64,000 nucleotides of DNA from Neocallimastix lanati (nom. inval.) (Eukaryota; Neocallimastigomycota; Neocallimastigomycetes; Neocallimastigales; Neocallimastigaceae), in the NCBI GenBank assembly GCA_016946835.1, contig JACVTC010000094.1, forward strand, positions 170,001-234,000, written 5' to 3'. This document shows, in pieces, positions 1 to 8,946 of the stretch. Numbering within the stretch: position 1 is the stretch's first letter; every line of letters starts with the position of its first letter. The notes below the pieces were generated by a model that did no database searches, was not told the DNA's origin, and worked only from the letters and a program-made list of their open reading frames with translations. A program made the position numbers and the translations under genes.

Positions 1-336
1 GCAGCCTTTAATGATAATAAAGACATGGTTAATTTACTAATTGGATATGCAGAAGAAAATAATTACATTTTAAATTTGGATGATCGTGATGAAAAGGGAT
101 CCTATCCTCTTCTATATGCTACAGTATGGAATAATGAAGAAATAATAAAGTCAATTGGAGATTATGCTCGAAGCCATAAACTTGTTATGGAATTCGCTGA
201 GAAAGATAATGAGGATATTTCAAAAGCAAATCCTGAAATCATCAAATTACTACATCAATACAAGACGGAGGGTATTCTTAAAGTTGAATTTAAGGAAGAT
301 GGCGCTCTTTCAGAAAAATTTAAAAACTTAGAATAG
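1..336 (+). CDS. Ankyrin-repeat protein, C-terminal part (5' end outside window)
   Basis: The frame is open from base 1 (it begins AAFNDNKDMVNLLI) and stops at 334-336, so the gene starts upstream of the window and the ATG at 25 is internal. Seen: ankyrin-like helix pairs such as KDMVNLLIGYA and GSYPLLYATVWNNEEIIKSI, with the typical D-x-x-G-x-x-P-L-x-x-A core. A charged tail follows (IIKLLHQYKTEGILKVEF). Ankyrin repeats are protein-binding scaffolds; the partner and cellular role cannot be read from this fragment. It is the only host-type gene in the window and borders about 63 kb of transposon DNA. Codon use is more even than in the elements. Confidence in the family is good, in function low. 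Confidence 0.75.
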   Translation, partial: AAFNDNKDMVNLLIGYAEENNYILNLDDRDEKGSYPLLYATVWNNEEIIKSIGDYARSHKLVMEFAEKDNEDISKANPEIIKLLHQYKTEGILKVEFKEDGALSEKFKNLE

Positions 337-886
337 AATTGATGGGGTTATCTAGTAGTAAATACTATTATTTTTAAAAAAAAAAAAAAGATTTTTTTTT
401 AAATAAATAAGAATAAAAAAGAATAAATAAAAAAATCATTAAGAAATTTTTTTCATAAAATAAAAAAAAGTAGATATATTATTGAAGGAATAATAAATAC
501 ATATTAATTAATTATTATTATCTTTTTATTTTATTATATATACTATGTTAAAATAAAATATTCTAGTATATTTATTTTATAAATTATGAGTTAAAAACCT
601 TTATCTTTGTTTAAAAAAATAATATAAGAAATCATTACAAATAAATAAATAAATATTAAAAGAATTCTTTTATTATTTTATTTACGATTATTATATTTAT
701 ACCTTTAAAATTATTGTCTAATTTTTTGTAAAGAATGTTCTTTTAAAATATATAAATATTTATATATAAATATATATATATATACTTTTTTTTTTATTTT
801 CATATTAAATTTCACATTGTGTTATTATTCAAAATTATTATTTAATTATAAATAAAAGTCCCTTATATCAAAATAGGTGGAAATAT
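337..886. other. AT-rich intergenic spacer
   Basis: Homopolymer A and T runs and short TA tracts (for example around 770-783) follow the ankyrin stop. No coding frame and no GC-richer island is seen. It presumably holds the ankyrin gene's polyadenylation region, but no signal can be singled out among the many AATAAA-like strings. Confidence 0.6.
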
Positions 887-1143
887 TGTTAGAATTAAAT
901 TATATGTTTCTATATATTGTTTATTTTATATTAATTATTTATAAAATTTCTCTATATATATATTTTCAGATAAAAATTAAAAGTAAAACAAAATTACATT
1001 TGTCTATTTTATAAATTCTACCACTGAATTATCATTAGACAATAAATAGGACAAAAAATAATATTTTAACATCTTATATTCTAATAAATTATGATTGTAT
1101 ATCAAATAGAATAAGTAATATTTTAACTTTTTATATTCTAACA
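887..1143. repeat. Candidate solo LTR (257 bp)
   Basis: The segment begins TGTTAGAAT and ends ATTCTAACA, the 5'-TG...CA-3' form with short inverted termini seen in the copia LTRs of this window, which start TGTTAG. Flanking 5-mers are AATAT on the left and GATAT on the right, so a degenerate target-site duplication (4 of 5) is possible. No internal copia region adjoins it, which fits a solo LTR left by LTR-LTR recombination. It matches no other LTR here closely, so this is a candidate only. Confidence 0.4.
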
Positions 1144-1652
1144 GATATTGAGGATGTGCATTAGTATATTTATATTATTTTTGGAATATTGTTTGAAAAT
1201 TATAATTAAGAATTAATAAAACATTTTGAAGCATTAAAATTATATTTTTATTGGCATTAAATTGTAATTAGACTAGAATAAAAACGAATAAGTCTTTAAA
1301 TTTATTAAACTAATTAAAAATAATTAGTAATAATAATAATAATAGTTATAATAATTATAATTAATAATTGTAAATATATAAATAATTTTAGATATAATAA
1401 TTATACTTAATAATTGAATATATAAAATAATATTTATTAATAATAGTTAATTGTGGTATATATAAAATAATATTTAATAATAATAGTTAATTGAGATAAC
1501 TAGAATAGTTGAAGAAAGCTATTAATAATTTTAAAAAAAAAAAAAATTAAAAGTAAAAATAAAATTATTACTACCGATAGTAACAAATTTAGCTATATTA
1601 TTTCTTCTGATGAAGACGATATTATAAGGGTGTTTATGCAGAAGAAGTAAAT
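1144..1652. other. AT-rich spacer
   Basis: Low-complexity AT sequence with two tandem-like blocks near 1370-1500 (repeated TATAAAATAATATTTAATAA-type strings). No gene is seen until the gag scrap that begins about 1653. Confidence 0.5.
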
Positions 1653-1844
1653 GGAGCTCCTACATTAGATGAATATGTTAATTAAGTAAAAAGGAAGTAT
1701 TTGAGTGAAAATCAAAAGGATAATAAATTAAGGAAAATAGAACGATTAATTATTGAACCAAATGAGACAATACATGATTTTAATACAAGATACCTCAATT
1801 TATACGACCTATTAGAAAAGGAGAGTAAGAGTATCTACCTCAGT
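1653..1844 (+). pseudogene. Ty3/gypsy gag fragment
   Basis: One frame reads APTLDEYVN, an in-frame TAA, then KYLSENQKDNKLRKIERL, then TIHDFNTRYLNLYDLL. The last motif matches the Gag of the other gypsy elements here (VKEFNTKYLELYNNL at 24275-24877; IKDFNIRYRTLYIKL at 48783-49433). It belongs to the capsid-like part of Gag. About 64 codons survive and the protein is cut on both sides with no zinc knuckle or pol attached. It is a decayed insertion scrap and cannot be functional. Confidence 0.65.
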
Positions 1845-2048
1845 ACAAATGTCCAATAAAATTTTTACAAATAAATTCACCATATCAAATTATTATATAT
1901 TACAAATTAAATAAACTAGCATTACAAAATTAAACAAACATTCAAAAATCCCTATCAACTCCAAATATATAAATACACATCAAATTCATTGCACTTAAAA
2001 CTAATACATCATTAAAATATATAACAAATAAACATCAACACAAACAAT

Positions 2049-2219
2049 ATGGAAAACAAAAGAAATAATAATAGAAGAAACAATTTTGACAATATAACTC
2101 TACACCGTATCTCTTTCACTTATTCTGAAAATTTTAATAAAGTTGTCAATTTAACCACTGAAAACTACCCTTCATGGAAAATCAAATCAGTAATCATAAT
2201 AAAACATAAAGTATTCTAA
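2049..2219 (+). pseudogene. Ty1/copia gag 5' fragment
   Basis: The ORF starts MENKRNNNRRNNF and contains FTYSENFNKVVNLTTENYPS followed by WKIKS. This aligns with the start of the Gag of copia A at 7887 (FNYSENFNRIIELNTENYVG, then W). Homology stops after about residue 47 and the frame ends at 2217-2219 in unrelated AT-rich sequence, so the rest of the element is lost or was replaced. No LTR or primer-binding site was found next to it. Confidence 0.65.
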
Positions 2220-2446
2220 TGGAATGTACTATGTAATTATAATCTGTAATTAAGGTTAGATGAAAAATTAAATTAAATAAAATGTAATCAAACTAATGAT
2301 TATTAATTATTAATGTGTACCAAACACAAAATATTTTATTAAAATAATTTAATATTTTTTTTTTTAATAAATTATTAATTCATTTTTTTAGAATATAAAT
2401 TTTTATTTATTAATTTTTAAAGATTATAATAAAATAATAATACTTT

Positions 2447-2502
2447 ATGTTATATTATTTTATGTTATATTATTTTATGTTATATTATTTTATGTTATGT
2501 TA
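2447..2502. repeat. 17-bp tandem repeat, about 3.5 copies
   Basis: The unit TTATGTTATATTATTTT is repeated head to tail with one variant last copy (TTATGTTATG). It is a short AT minisatellite with no coding content. Confidence 0.7.
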
Positions 2503-2719
2503 TTTAATAATTAATAAGTAGTTTATAAGTAATTATTTTATTTTATATTATATGTATTTTGTTTTAATAATCTTACGAAGGATTTTAGTTATTAGAAAAT
2601 TTTAATACTATTTATTATAATTTTTTTTACTTTATTCTCTATAAGGAAGAATGTTTTTAACATGAATGTTTTTTTTTTAATATTATTCCTAATTTTTCTT
2701 CTTGTAGCTTTACGGTATT

Positions 2720-2908
2720 TCAAGTTGCATCCTTTATTGATGAAGGACCAGTATTATATGGGTCAAACTTATGTCTTTGAAATACTTTAATTTTCACTTT
2801 ATCACCAACTTTATACTCAGGAACTTTTTCTATACTTCTCTTCGCTTCTCTTCTAGTCTTCCAATAATTAATTGTTCCAAATTTCTTATTTTCAGTATCC
2901 TTCACCAT
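2720..2908 (-). pseudogene. Gypsy G1 integrase C-terminal fragment
   Basis: Minus-strand frame with NYWKTRREA, then YKVGDKVKIKVF and HKFDPYNTGPSSI. This is the region before and within the GPY/F module at the end of Ty3/gypsy integrase; the G2 copy reads KYWETRREEI ... KLDPYFVGPFEV. Here GPF has become GPS. The reading frame stops at 2720, short of the usual end. The 3' region (2520-2719) shows no convincing LTR. Confidence 0.7.
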
Positions 2909-3039
2909 TTATTGTGTTCCAAAATTCTTTCTAGTAATAGTTCATCAAAAGGAGAGTTCAACAGATTCCTCCAAAGAATTCATCAAAGTAATTTTTGTAT
3001 AATCACTATTCAATTATTATCCGTTATCCATATTAACTA

Positions 3040-3412
3040 TTTGTGGTAGTCCATGCCTACTAAACACATTTACTTAAGAAATCAACAACATCTTGAAGAG
3101 TAAGAGAAGGATAAGCTTCCGCTTCAGTCCGTAAGGTGAAATAATCTACATAAACAATTATATATTTATTACCTTTAGTCGTAGTTTTTAAAGATCCAAT
3201 AATATCTTAGGCCAATTCTAACAATAAGAACTTCTTCAGGAATCCGAAATATTACTATTAAATTGGAAAGGACCCAAATCTATTAATTTGGTATATTTTA
3301 CAAATAGATATATATATTTTTTATATCTAAAATCATATTTTTCCAATAATAATTTTTCTTAATTCTATCATATGTCTTTTGTAAACCCCTCATAGCCAAT
3401 TCTATGAACCAT
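3040..3412 (-). pseudogene. Gypsy G1 integrase core relic
   Basis: A frame on the minus strand between about 3060 and 3180 reads NKYIIVYVDYFTLRTEAEAY and then LQDVVDFLSK, the start of the integrase catalytic core (G2: IVIVDYFTKWVEAQ; D of VDYF is the first catalytic Asp). The second Asp and the Glu are not recoverable in a clean frame, so the core is inactivated. Upstream (3200-3412) are further frameshifted integrase and zinc-region traces. Confidence 0.55.
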
Positions 3413-3886
3413 TCAGATTATTTTTATCTTTTCTAGATAATCATCCATCACTAGTTTTAGTTTATCTTTAACTCTAATATATATTTTATCATCTATTGTA
3501 ACAATTCTATCCTTTAAATACTTTTTCATGAATTCGGAAATATATCTATTATTTTCTTTATCAAACAGTGGATAACATAAAATTAGATCGTTACATAATG
3601 CATCTTTTGAACTATTAAAATTATTCGGGTGTTCCATAATCCATAAATAAAGAGTATTTTTCTTTAGTAATTTACATATAGGAGCAGAAATTGGTGCATA
3701 TTTGTTAATAAAATTTCTATAATATCCTCGCATACCTAAAAAAGAACGTAATTCTGAAATAATTGTAGGATTTTCTAATTTTTGTATCGCATCAACTTTC
3801 TTCTCTATTGGTAATAGTCTTTTATAAGGAATTTTGTGTTTTAATGCTTCTACTTCATAGATACAAAAATGGCATTTATTATTCAT
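3413..3886 (-). pseudogene. Gypsy G1 RT thumb joined to pre-integrase region (RNase H deleted)
   Basis: The 157-residue frame begins in RT (KCHFCIYEVEAL; LRSFLGMRGYYRNFINKYAP, then CKLLKKN) and then passes directly into ISEFMKKYLKDRIVTIDDKI. In G2 and G3 the latter lies after RNase H, just before the integrase zinc finger. The RNase H motifs (TDAS..., DLEG, TDHKPL) are therefore absent, showing an internal deletion of about 150 residues near 3550. After deletion the frame stayed open by chance or selection; the product would lack RNase H. Confidence 0.7.
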
Positions 3887-3888
3887 TT

Positions 3889-4420
3889 TTAAATTATTTT
3901 CAGCCTATATTTCAAAAACATTTGATAAATCAAATATTGTTTAATTGAAGATGAAAATACAATAATATCATCTAAATAAACTTCCACACATTTATCAATG
4001 ACATCAAAGAATATGCTTCTCATTTTGTGTCGAAATGACGTAGGAGTGTTAGTTAACCCAAAAAGCATTAACTTTAAATAATAGGCAAACTTGGTAGTAA
4101 AAGTAGTTAGTTCTTGGTCATCTTTAAACATAGGTATCTGATGATACCCACTAAAGGGATCAATTATGGAGATAATAATTGCATTTATTAAACCGTCGAA
4201 ATATTCTTGAATTATTGGAATTTCATATCCATCATTTTTTGTTGTTTTATTCAATAATCCATGGTCCATACATAATTTCTATTTATCATTTTTCTTAGGC
4301 ATTAAGACTATAGACGACTACTAAGGTGAGGGGGAAGGGATAATGAATTCTTTATCAATTAATTTCTTTAATTCTTCTTTTAACGCCGACGATTGCACTT
4401 GTGAAATCCTATAAGCTTCT
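3889..4420 (-). pseudogene. Gypsy G1 reverse transcriptase palm
   Basis: Minus-strand frame 3889-4269 carries DPFSGYHQIPM (first catalytic Asp), LTTFTTKFAYY, FGLTNTPTSF and VYLDDIIVFS, the YLDD active site, in the order of Ty3 RT. Upstream to about 4420 the fingers region (a TIVLMPKKN-like string) is recognisable but carries stops. The catalytic motifs are preserved although the ORF is broken at both ends and followed by a frameshift into 3413-3886. The length is well below a full RT domain of about 250 residues. Confidence 0.75.
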
Positions 4421-4626
4421 TATTTTATTGATTTGGTTTGCTATCACCTACTAATTTAATGTGATGAGGTATCGATTTTGATGGTTCCAAATCATCTAGA
4501 AATAGTTAATATGGATTTAAATTCATTTTTAAAATTTTCATCCTTAATATCCATATTATTAATTAATTCTTCCAATATTTTATTTTTATCAATTTTATTT
4601 AATTAGTACTAAATAAATTATTAATA

Positions 4627-4908
4627 TTAGTTTTTCTTTCTAAAATATGACAAAAAGATAGGCTTAGAGTGAAAATCACATACATCCTCTAGAAGGGCCA
4701 AACGTACCACATTCAATGTAAATATACCATTTATTTTATTAGTATTATTTTTCACATATAAATATTTACTTTCTACATCTACTAATAAATGATAATTAAT
4801 TTTTGTTTTTAAATTAATTATTATGTCAAATATTGAGTCATCATTATCAAAAATTCGAAAAATAGCATTAATTTTTAGTGTATCGATTTGTACTTCTAGT
4901 TTTACCAT
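4627..4908 (-). pseudogene. Gypsy G1 protease C-terminus and PR-RT spacer
   Basis: Contains FDIIINLKTKINYHLLVDVE, matching the segment after protease in G3 (YDMLINFKTQIDHCLFIHP). Upstream on the same strand, about 5020-5045, lies the protease active-site region IDDGSNTNLVT, separated by frame breaks. The Asp is kept but the canonical D-T/S-G reads D-D-G. Confidence 0.6.
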
Positions 4909-5499
4909 TTCATAAACACGTTCATCTGCAATAAATAATGCTTTATGTACCCTACCAGATGTTGATTCAACTATAGTATAATTTTTAATGTTTTATTAAA
5001 AAAATTTCTGGTTACTAAATTTGTATTGCTACCATCATCAATTAATACATCGGCAGAATGACCATAACCTTTCATTAACAATAACAATATCATGTCCTTG
5101 AACTTCTCATATAGCGTAGCAATGAGTAGGATTATCTACTATTTCAAATTTCTCGATACAGTTATGATATTCTACATATCCTACCCCTGCATCATCCTAA
5201 ATTTTGACCTTTTTAGAACTTTTATTAATATCTGAACATAGAGCACTACTTAAACCTATTTTTATCATCTTTATCATTATTATTATTATCCTTAATATTA
5301 TTATTATTTATTGAACCATTATTTATATTTGGTGTTAAAATTTTCCTATTTATTAAATTGTATGAAATATTATTTTTACTATTATTATCTTTGTTTTTTA
5401 TTAATTTTAAATTATAATTATTTCCGTTATAATAGAAGAAATAACAAATTGATTATCGAAAGTTTGCCTTCTTCCATTATTTGGTTTTTTTGTGAATTA

Positions 5500-5990
5500 A
5501 TGTAGTTGACAAAATTAGAATCTTGTTTTAATTTTACCAATTTCACATAGTCCATAATTATATGACCAGGTTGATCACAAAAGAAACATGTTTTAATTTA
5601 CAAATGTTGCATTTTGTTTACTAATTCTTACTTTCATTATTATTATTATCATTATTTTTTTTGAATTACTATTATATATATCAAATCTGTTATAATTATA
5701 AGTATTCTGTCTAGGACTAGAGTATTGATTTAAGTTATTATTTCGTATTCCATAAGTTGTAGATATAATATTTATAGGCGAATTTCAATTGTTCCTCTAG
5801 ATCCTATTCTTATTGTTATGTTCACCCATGCATTGTATGTGTTATAATTATAATTACTGGTAGTAGTATATCCATTATTGTTATTGGATGAACTGTTAAT
5901 AGGTGTTCTACCATTTCTACCATTTGAATTATTATAACTATTGTTTGTATAATATGCTTCTTCTATAATACCTTTCTATCTCTCGGCTTA
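5500..5990 (-). pseudogene. Gypsy G1 gag C-terminal relic with zinc knuckle
   Basis: The minus strand around 5520-5600 reads TCFFCDQPGHIIMDYVK, a CCHC-type knuckle (C-x2-C-x4-H-x4-C) whose last Cys is replaced. The knuckle binds RNA in functional Gag. Asn-rich sequence follows towards 5990 with many stops. Homology ends near 5990 (CTCTCGGC), so the N-terminal half of gag and the 5' LTR are missing. Confidence 0.6.
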
Positions 5991-6486
5991 TAAAAGAAAC
6001 ACCAAAATAGATTACAATAACAACACAATATGAATTTATTTTATTAAAATTTTTTATTAAAAATATTTTTTCTTAATATTATATATTTATTAATAGTTAA
6101 TAACAATAACATCGAAAAAAATGTGAAAAGTATCTTCCATTTATACTTTTCCTAAATACATTGATAATATATTATTTTATTTAAATTACATATATTTTAA
6201 TATAAAACTATCCTAATGAATTTTGTTAAATAATAAATTCATAGTAAACTATAGCTAAATTTAGAAAAATATAATTACTAATTAAACTAAATACTAAGTA
6301 ATTTAAATTAAGTACATTTATTATCTATTTATTATTTTAATATTATAAGTAAAATCTTTATTTATTTTCAATTTAAAAACAATGTTAAAAGAGTCATGAT
6401 TAAATTTTGAAACTTAATTTTCACAAAATAAATTATTAATTTATTTTGTTTTAAACTTTAATCAATTCATTTAAATCATTGTAAAA
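5991..6486. other. AT-rich spacer
   Basis: No reading frame, repeat or GC-richer island beyond random AT sequence. It forms the left flank of copia A; its last five bases (6482-6486, TAAAA) are the left target-site duplication. Confidence 0.6.
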
Positions 6487-6718
6487 TGTTGGAAATAAAA
6501 ACAACATTCATTTTTATTATTAATTTAAATATATCCAATTATTTGTTATGAATAAATTAATGTATTGTTTCATGAATGATATAAATTATTCTATGATTCT
6601 TAAAAATAAAATTTCTCTTCTTAATCTTTTTACTGATAATTATAAATTCAAAATAAAACTAATAAAAGATTACATAAATTAAAACTTTTATATTTGGTGT
6701 TTAAAATTGTTCTTAAAA
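6487..6718 (+). repeat. 5' LTR of copia A
   Basis: Begins TGTTGGAAATAAA and ends TTCTTAAAA directly before the primer-binding site. It pairs with 12434-12665, which begins TGTTAG. The 3' terminus lacks the usual CA. Differences seen are G/A at position 5 and C/T in CTTTTTACTGAT versus CTTTTTATTGAT. Confidence 0.92.
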
Positions 6719-6732
6719 GATTAAGAGTCTCA
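6719..6732 (+). promoter_or_regulatory. Copia A primer-binding site (tRNA-Lys CUU anticodon arm)
   Basis: GATTAAGAGTCTCA lies immediately after the 5' LTR. Its complement TGAGACTCTTAATC is the anticodon stem-loop (about nt 27-40, anticodon CUU) of eukaryotic tRNA-Lys. This implies priming by an internally cleaved half-tRNA. The same 14-mer occurs at the same place in all other copia elements here. Confidence 0.85.
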
Positions 6733-7886
6733 ACTCATCCAGTTGAGCAATATATCAAAGCTAAGTTGAAAAATTTAATAATATATATATATTTATAACT
6801 ATAAATTTCATATATCTAACTTTTTTTTAAATTTACAGGAAACGATTTTTTTTTTGAACCAGAACCATCAATTACAAAATTTTGAGGACATAATAATAAA
6901 TAAATTAACATATATAGATAGTAACATATATAATAATGAAATAAAAATTAGATTATTTCAGATAAACACTCTTTAAAATAATTAATTAAGATGAAAATAA
7001 TTGATAGTCATCTAATTAAGTTACAAATTTAAGACATAGAGTCAACTAATAAACACTAATTTGAAAATATAAATTGAATGATAGTCAAATAGTGGTTGTT
7101 AAGTTGAAAATAATAATGATAAATAAAAAATGAATAAATTTAAATTAAGATAATTTCATCTAATATAAAAAGGAAGGAAATTATAGTCAACTAAATCAAA
7201 GTTGAAAATAATACTTTAATGTTGAACAAAAATAATAAAAATAATAATAATAAAAGGGGTGTATTATAAATATAAATATTTTATATAAATATAATAATTC
7301 GCAATTTAAAACAAACCAATGAAATAACAATTAATATATAAAGTATAACATATTTATAAATTTTAAATGAAATAATCTAAAAAACAAGAATAACAATAAC
7401 AACAAACAAAATTAAAAAATAAATATAAAATTTAAATTTAATATATTATTAATATCCAACATCTCATTTGATAATATATACTATTTATAGGAACCAATCG
7501 AAGTTATGATCAATTAATTTCAATATAAATAATCAATAAATGACAAACTAACTTCCAATCTAAAGTAGAATAATTAATAATATAAACGAATTCATTTAAA
7601 AATATCAAAATAAGTCATTAACCAAACATTTGATTGAATAAAATAAATTATTCTTTTACAAATGGAAATTTAGCCCAATCTCTAATCAATGTAATATATT
7701 TAATATATAAGGTCCCACCTATAAACAAACAGGTTTCCTTACAAATTTTTCAAATAATAATAACATCCATAATATATATATATATATAAAAACAGTGAAG
7801 AGCAAATTCAAATAGTAAATTGAAAACTATAAACAATTTCAATAAATACAATATAAAATATTAACAAATATTATCCGTTATTAAAG
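6733..7886 (+). other. Long untranslated leader of copia A
   Basis: 1.15 kb between the primer-binding site and the gag ATG with no sustained coding frame and a TA dinucleotide tract around 7776-7790. The other copia elements here have leaders of only about 60-170 bases, so this one is unusually long or contains an old insertion that could not be delimited. Confidence 0.6.
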
Positions 7887-8946
7887 ATGACATCTAGAAG
7901 AGGAAGACCACAATTAATCAATGTCGAAGACTCAAATATCCCACGCAAGATTAACTTCAATTATTCAGAAAATTTTAATAGAATAATTGAATTAAACACT
8001 GAAAATTATGTAGGATGGCGTAATAATATGTTATTCCTTCTAACTATAAATGATTTAGTAAGTTATGCAACTCAAGAAAAAGTAAAGAAACTGCGTAAAA
8101 GAGACATAAAAGAAAACCTTTCCAATTATATTGTAGATCAATTTGATGACTCACTAGTCTATGACAAGGGAACTAACGATAACGATATAAACAATGACAT
8201 TACGGCCAAATGGATGATTTTAAACAGTCTTGGAGAGAAGACTCAAGAAATTGTACAAGGGTATGGTAAAACAGCCCATCAAGTATGGAAAATTCTTAAA
8301 GCCTCTTTTACTAAAAGTGAGAAAACAAGAAAAATGGAACTAAAAAATAAATTAGAAGAAATCAAATTTGACGAAGATAAAGATATAAATATTTTTATGG
8401 CCGAACTTCAGAATACAATTGATGAACTTGAGAAGATAGATACCGACCTCACCAGTAGTACAAAAGTTGGTATTTTGAACAGGGCACTTCCCGAAAACCT
8501 TCGCTGGATAAACGTTTTCCAATATAAAGACGATTAGCTTAAGTGTTCTTCTTATGTAAGAGACACAATTCCAGAAATATTATCATCAAACCAAATGGAA
8601 TCTTTTAACATGAAAATAAATGAAACCAAAAATATTTTTTATTCACAAAACAAAAATCCAAAAGACCCATATAATAAAAGAAACATTAAATACAAATGAT
8701 GAAAAGAAAAATAGAAAAGGAAGAAATGGTAGATGCAATTATTGTAAGAAAATGGGTCACTATTTTTTTGAATGTAATAAAAGAAAACAAAACAAATTAA
8801 AACGAAAGAATTTTAAGAAAAACAATTATAAAAAATATTATTATAGAAACAATAAAAGAAATTATCAAAAAAATAAGAGATATGCGAATTTCATTCAAAA
8901 AGATAATTATAACACTTCTTATGCGGAATCTTTTAGTAAAGATTAA
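7887..8946 (+). pseudogene. Copia A Gag (nucleocapsid precursor)
   Basis: The ATG at 7887 opens a 216-residue frame with the DUF4219/UBN2-type Gag fold. FNYSENFNRIIELNTENYVG is followed by W, then HQVWKILKASFTKSEKTRKM and IKFDEDKDINIFMAELQNTI. A TAG at 8535-8537 interrupts it; the same frame resumes (LKCSSYVRDTIPEI) to about 8697. A frameshift then leads to 8620-8946, which holds the zinc knuckle CNYCKKMGHYFFEC (CCHC) and a Lys/Arg-rich RNA-binding tail, ending in TAA 8944-8946. Pol continues in this last frame, so translation would need read-through or the TAA is a lesion. Gag coats the RNA in virus-like particles. Confidence 0.85.

Larger units (their letters stand above)
2690..5990 (-). 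mobile_element. Ty3/gypsy element G1, decayed, no LTRs found
   Basis: Read on the minus strand, the order is gag zinc knuckle (about 5520-5600), protease (about 4980-5050), spacer (4627-4908), RT (3889-4420), RT thumb fused to pre-integrase sequence (3413-3886), integrase core relic (about 3040-3180) and integrase C-terminus (2720-2908). This Gag-PR-RT-IN order defines Ty3/gypsy. Many stops and frameshifts occur, the RNase H is missing, and gag is cut off near 5990. No LTR pair or primer-binding site was recognised. It looks older than the copia elements, which have near-identical LTRs. Confidence 0.85.

Noticed and set aside
7776-7790. TATA box of a host gene before 7887
   Set aside because: It is a TA dinucleotide tract inside the copia A leader; the reading frame at 7887 is a retrotransposon Gag.
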